A stretch of 64,000 bases of DNA, taken from the NCBI GenBank assembly GCA_032622095.1, contig CP136068.1:135849989-135913988 (forward strand). Reading direction: 5' to 3'. This document shows, piece after piece, positions 59,435 to 64,000 of this stretch. This stretch comes from Siphonodentalium dalli (lineage: Eukaryota; Mollusca; Scaphopoda; Gadilida; Siphonodentaliidae). The notes under the pieces are model-generated. The model made no database searches and had not been told where the DNA came from. It was given only the letters and a program-made list of their open reading frames with translations. How positions within the stretch are numbered: the stretch's first letter is position 1; each line of letters begins with the position of its first letter. The position numbers and the translations under genes were made by a program.

Positions 59435-60631
59435 ATGACCGATTTCCACGCGGATGTGTTTTGTGGCTCTGAAAATGGCATTTTGAAGGGAATAAACATC
59501 AAGGATCAAACATGGAAGAACATAACACATATAGATAATGCGGACAAAGATGAAGAAATATGTTGTTTCTGCTGGATGAGTTGTTCAAAGAATGAGTTCT
59601 GTTATGCATCGAAAAATAGGCAACTTCACATTGTTGAGTCAAACACATTTCAAACGAAGAATGTTTTACAGATGCCCCTGGCAGATGGGAGAGTCAAAGG
59701 CATAGCTGTATTGAATGGTAAATTCATATCTGGAAATGAAAATGGAGTTGTCAATGTCTGGAATGACGAAGATGCAAACATAGCAACTTTGAACAGTGGT
59801 TCAAGTTTATTTTGCCTTGCACAAAATACCAATAATTCTCACCTAATTGCAACTGGTGGAAAAGAAACTGACTTAAAGTTGTGGGACTTGAACTCAGATC
59901 AACTAGAAACTCCAATATACCAAGCTAAAAATGTGAGAAACGACTGGCTAAACCTTCGTGTCCCAATTTGGATTCTTAAAATAAAATATTTCATGAGCTC
60001 TGACAAGATTTTAACATCCACAGGATATCACCAATTGAGGATCTATGATCCGAAAGCACAGCGAAGGCCTGTGATGGAAATGAAGTTTGATGAGTATCCT
60101 ATTACAGCTATGGATATTTCACCAAAAAATGACATGCATGTAATTATAGGAAATACACAAGGAAAGATGGCATTGGTAGATTTGAGGAAAGAGAGAATGA
60201 TTCATTGTTTCAAGGGTTTTGCTGGTGGAATAAGGGACATTGCATGGCACAGTGAGATGCCCTATGTCGCATCTTGTGGATTGGATAGATTCTTGAGAAT
60301 TCATGATGTTAACACAAAAGAACTTGTTCACAAGTTTTATTTGAAATCAAGACTAAATTGTCTATTGTTCTCAGGTGAGTTATCAGCGAACGGAAATGAT
60401 GTTGATGAAGAAACTGTGAAAGAATCAAATAAACCATCTGTGGATAAGAAAACCATGAGTTTTGAAGAAGGCAGCGAAGAAGATGATGGTGACGACATTT
60501 GGAATAACATGGAAGATATTAAGACAAAAATTCCAAAAAGAAAAGGTTTAACTAAACAGGAAAATACCAGATCAAAGAAACAGAAAAAGGAAAAACCAGA
60601 AGAAAGGAAAAAGAAAATGATATCTAGATGA
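59435..60631 (+). CDS. WDR74: WDR74, ribosome-biogenesis WD-repeat protein (intronless)
   Basis: WDR74 (yeast Nsa1) is a nucleolar seven-bladed beta-propeller that works with the NVL AAA-ATPase and the exosome helicase MTR4 in pre-60S maturation. The 398-residue frame is intact, close to the ~385 aa of human. WD-type strands run from about residue 1 to 310. Family signatures are GGKETDLKLWDL (141-152), KNVRNDWLNLRVPIW (165-179), TGYHQLRIYDP (196-206), CGLDRFLRIHD (281-291) and YLKSRLNCLL (302-311). An acidic stretch and a Lys/Arg-rich tail (to 398) fit a nucleolar signal. The ATG is the first in frame after a stop-containing leader. No intron is seen, although vertebrate WDR74 has several. 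It may be a retrocopy or have lost its introns. It lies head to head with DBF4. Confidence 0.95.
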   Translation: MTDFHADVFCGSENGILKGINIKDQTWKNITHIDNADKDEEICCFCWMSCSKNEFCYASKNRQLHIVESNTFQTKNVLQMPLADGRVKGIAVLNGKFISGNENGVVNVWNDEDANIATLNSGSSLFCLAQNTNNSHLIATGGKETDLKLWDLNSDQLETPIYQAKNVRNDWLNLRVPIWILKIKYFMSSDKILTSTGYHQLRIYDPKAQRRPVMEMKFDEYPITAMDISPKNDMHVIIGNTQGKMALVDLRKERMIHCFKGFAGGIRDIAWHSEMPYVASCGLDRFLRIHDVNTKELVHKFYLKSRLNCLLFSGELSANGNDVDEETVKESNKPSVDKKTMSFEEGSEEDDGDDIWNNMEDIKTKIPKRKGLTKQENTRSKKQKKEKPEERKKKMISR

Positions 60632-60641
60632 TATATAATCT

Positions 60642-60647
60642 AATAAA
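60642..60647 (+). terminator. AATAAA polyadenylation signal of WDR74
   Basis: A canonical AATAAA lies only 10 nt after the WDR74 stop, implying a very short 3' UTR if used. No other canonical signal appears in the next ~100 bases. Confidence 0.55.
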
Positions 60648-63550
60648 TTGTTTTATAACTCAAATGCTTGCAACTCACTAACAACCTTATTGGCCGATAG
60701 TTACCGCAACCCTCATCTTGGGGCCCCACATACATACATGTATGTAATATATGAATCCTCTAAGTACTAAGTACATGGTTTGTTGTCATAAAATCATGAG
60801 CCTCCTTAACGAGGTTGACCACCTGTGTTATTGCTGTACTCAACCACGTTCATGAGGTCAAATTATACCGCCGCTGACCACGGTACCATTTCACAATCCC
60901 GGTTAGACCATATTCTTCATGCAATGTTTTTTTTTTTTTTTTTAAGTTGGCCTTTTAACCACTCCAGAGAACGTGTTATTTCTGGTGTGGTGTGAGCGGC
61001 ATTGATGATGCAATTGTAAATGTTGGTCGGTGAACTTTGTATGTTGAATAAACCATAAACAATTTATTAATTGAAATATTTTGTGTTTACTAGTAGTTAA
61101 CTTGAAAATGAACATACTCCTGATTGGGGTCGATTAATTAAAGCATAGCTGTATATGATTGTTAACATAGTGTAACAGACTGGCTTGCTTCCATGTTGCT
61201 TATTTGGACCCCAAGAGTAAGAGAGAAATTCTACTGAAGTCAACTTGCTTTATATATGGCAGAAATTGGGTCAAAAGTTGGTCAAAAACATTCTCAAGTT
61301 TCTGGCAGAGGGAGCAAACATGCAGGGTGGACATTTTCGTTGAAATTAATAAATGTACATGTGTGTTTATTTGAAACACTAGATTATGTGTTCTGATGTT
61401 TCATTCAGATGGCACATTCAAATCATAGAAACAGTGTAAACATCTACCGGGTATAATGCAGAAACAAACATATTTCTCCCGACCTCAGCTACGGACCAGA
61501 AGAGATTTACATGAACTAATAAATGATAGAATTAGAATGTGATCGCTCTGGTTAATATTTTGTAAGAAATCGTGCCATGTGACATTGCTGAATGACACTA
61601 CATGTACCGGTACATTGTAGCTCAGCAAAGGCTTCCAATTTTTATGTATGACACAAATTACTCAATAGTTATCACCACACAAGTTTTCAGAATGTGCTTT
61701 TATTTTTAGCATACCGGGTATACATGTAGGCACTTTATACAGTAAAATAAAGATTATAAATTTTCACTAAAAAATCTGAGTGTAGTTACATGTACATGTA
61801 TGCAGTGGGAAATTGCTAAATTTACTGACTCAACGCGAACATGCAAATAATTATTTCATTGACATGACAAATTAACCAATTTTGTGAGATAGGCTACACT
61901 TGGTTTTGAATACAATGAGAATTTATATATTTTCCACCAATAGCACAATAAAAATTGAATCAATTCAATTTATTTGCAGACAACAAAGAATTTTCATTAA
62001 TATCTCCACTCTTGCTGAGGTTGATATCAACAATCCTTGCGGGTGATGGGGACTCTTTCAGGGTATGAATGTCTGAAATCAGTAGGTTAGATAAAAGTAT
62101 ACACAGAATTAGAACAATGAGGTTTATTGAAGTTGAGCAGTAGAACATATCATCAAATGATTGAAAATTTACAAATAAATAATTTGTTAAAAATTTAATA
62201 CAAATACCGATATCCCAAATATAACAACAAAACATCAGTTGGAATGATTCAACATGTAAGTCAGGTCTGGGATTTTTGAGAAGTACTGGGGTGCTACATG
62301 CCTTTTAGGAATGCAATTATTTAAATATTACGTTTCAGCTGATGGACTAAAATATGGTACAGGTACATGTATGCCTTGATCACAAAGGTTTACAATGCAC
62401 CATCATAAATAAAAATAATGTTAAGACTAAGAATTTTTTTTATGACATACTGTCAGAACAATATGTTCTTGCACTAGCAGTTAACAAGAAATTTACATGT
62501 CAAAGCAATAGCAGGAGTTGTTCATGGTTCCAGAATGGTTCTATTCAGTCCCTCTAAAAAGTGGACGATAATCTTCTCAGATTAACGCCTCTAGAATTCC
62601 TATTCAGATCCCATTTCTCTATTAATGAGATTCCTATGTAAGCATTGGTGATGTCGGCAACTACATGTACATGTACATGTATGTGCAATTTCATTGGTTA
62701 GTGATGCAACAGATCATTGCAAGGTGGAATCCAGTCTTTTAAAAAGCTGATGACAATTACAAACACAGATTCACGATTAGTTATATTTAAATTATGAGAT
62801 CAGAAGTCAATGACATGCTGACAATTTTCTCACACATAGTGAGACACAACAAATTTTATGATACAGAATACAGGCGATATACATGCAATAAAAATTCTCA
62901 TCACAATCCAGGAGACATTATCCTCGAGATTTTATCAGTCAATGGTATTTATTACCAGTAAAGTGATGTGAAACAATCCGGTAGGGTGATCAAATAGAAA
63001 TGGAGAATAATCTTGCTCAGTGTAGTTATTGTTACAAATATTAATCCAAACTGACAACACACACCGTCATTCTGATATATTAATTAAATGCAATGACTCT
63101 CGATGGCGAAATACATGTAATTTGTGTGTTTTGATCTTTGATAGTTGCGTCCCGATTCGAGATGTAAATATTTACAATTGAGCGTAGTTCAGACGATGTT
63201 TTCTATGGAGTGGTATGGTCGATTTCTCCGAAATTTTTGGCAGTGTTAGTAGAACGCTACATTCCCCGGGTTGGCATGCCTGAATACTAACTTATCAGTT
63301 TCATGCACCCGCACAAGTCAATAACATGTCTTTAATACTCATTATTTGTTCGCATCCTCTTGTTTTTATAACTAATACTGAATATTACGTAGCTCACAAA
63401 CATTTACTGTCCCAGGCATGCGCTCCATATTTGGATTTTTGAAACAATTCATTGCATCATCTTGGGAATAGGAATTCTAGAGACAATCTGATAAGATTAT
63501 CATTGGCTTTGTTAAGAGACTGGGTTCTATTCATTTCTAAAATACATGTA
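60648..63550. other. Intergenic downstream of WDR74
   Basis: No firm gene. There is a T run near 60927-60942, ACATGTACATGT microsatellite-like stretches near 61790 and 62665, and fragments of the GTTTATTTGGAGCCC element near 61190-61380. The candidate exon at 61960-62072 is listed separately. Confidence 0.45.
61960..62072 (-). CDS. Possible terminal coding exon of an unidentified minus-strand gene
   Basis: A good acceptor (CTACTGATTTCAG) precedes 36 in-frame codons ending in TGA; the peptide contains KESPSPARIVDINLSKSGD. I do not recognise it, and no upstream partner exon was found before the window edge. It could be chance. Confidence 0.25.
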
Positions 63551-63751
63551 CAGTAATTGACCACTTAACCACAGCAGAATTATGGGTAATATTTCAGGAT
63601 TTAGTCGGAAATATGGCTTGTTGCCATTCATCGGAAAGCTCTCCCTGAGAGCTTTCCGATGAATGGCAACAAGCCATATTTATGACTAAATCCTGAAAAA
63701 TTACCCATAATTCTGCTGTGGTTAAGGAGTCGATTACTTAGAGCATTACTG
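63551..63751. mobile_element. TA-flanked foldback MITE, copy E
   Basis: TA lies at 63549-63550 and 63752-63753. The left arm has a small deletion after CAGTAAT, and the centre is CTCTCCCTGAGAG. A further end of a related element starts near 63924 and runs off the window. Confidence 0.82.
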
Positions 63752-64000
63752 TACATGGAATGGTCTATTCTCTATTTTTAGGATTGCTCAGATATTAGAA
63801 GCAGAAAGGATTAGAAATAGATGATGGATTTTCATTCATTCGTTTATAGGGATAATCAGATATGTTCATGAAACAGGCTTATGTCGTTACAAATTATTAG
63901 CTGAAAACTCCTACATACTGGTACAGCTATGCTCTAAGTAATTAACCCCGTAATACCACAAGTTCACTGCGGTCAAATCACCTCACCGCAACAACACCGT

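Overview
The window is eukaryotic nuclear DNA: AT-rich, intron-containing, and crowded with DNA transposons that carry clear target-site duplications. Two conserved animal genes can be read with confidence. Their sequence and the repeat types (Helitrons, hAT, Harbinger-like and TTAA- or TA-flanked MITEs, GACG-rich short interspersed repeats) suggest a bilaterian marine invertebrate, possibly a mollusc or another lophotrochozoan. The species cannot be fixed from the sequence.

Region by region. (1) 1-17.3 kb is intergenic and repeat-rich: 191-bp tandem repeats at 2.4 kb, a CTTAAG-rich inverted element at 4.7-5.9 kb, two end-to-end Helitrons at 7.4-8.5 kb, a transposon with 7-bp duplications at 10.9-12.1 kb, and several foldback MITEs. 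(2) 17,340-56,976, minus strand, holds a complete gene for DBF4, the regulatory subunit of the CDC7 replication kinase. I reconstructed it as 11 coding exons, all with GT-AG introns and compatible phases, giving 4110 nt and 1369 aa. Motif N (BRCT-like), motif M and the CCHH zinc finger are spread over exons 2-10. One 2.8-kb final exon encodes a long disordered tail. (3) The DBF4 introns are largely transposons. Intron 9 (14.6 kb) holds an 8.6-kb interrupted Harbinger-like element and a 4.7-kb hAT element. Intron 3 holds a three-level nest. (4) 57-59.4 kb is the head-to-head interval between DBF4 and WDR74. (5) 59,435-60,631, plus strand, is an intact intronless WDR74 (ribosome biogenesis). (6) 60.6-64 kb is intergenic, with one weak candidate terminal exon on the minus strand and two MITE ends.

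Both genes serve proliferating cells (origin firing and 60S ribosome assembly) and are divergently arranged, but shared regulation is only inferred. I found no tRNA, rRNA, CRISPR or bacterial-type operon. I found no convincing new biological system. The most unusual content is the transposon architecture: filled and empty sites of the same insertion within one window, TTAA-flanked MITEs within tens of bases of DBF4 exons, and a family with 7-bp duplications.
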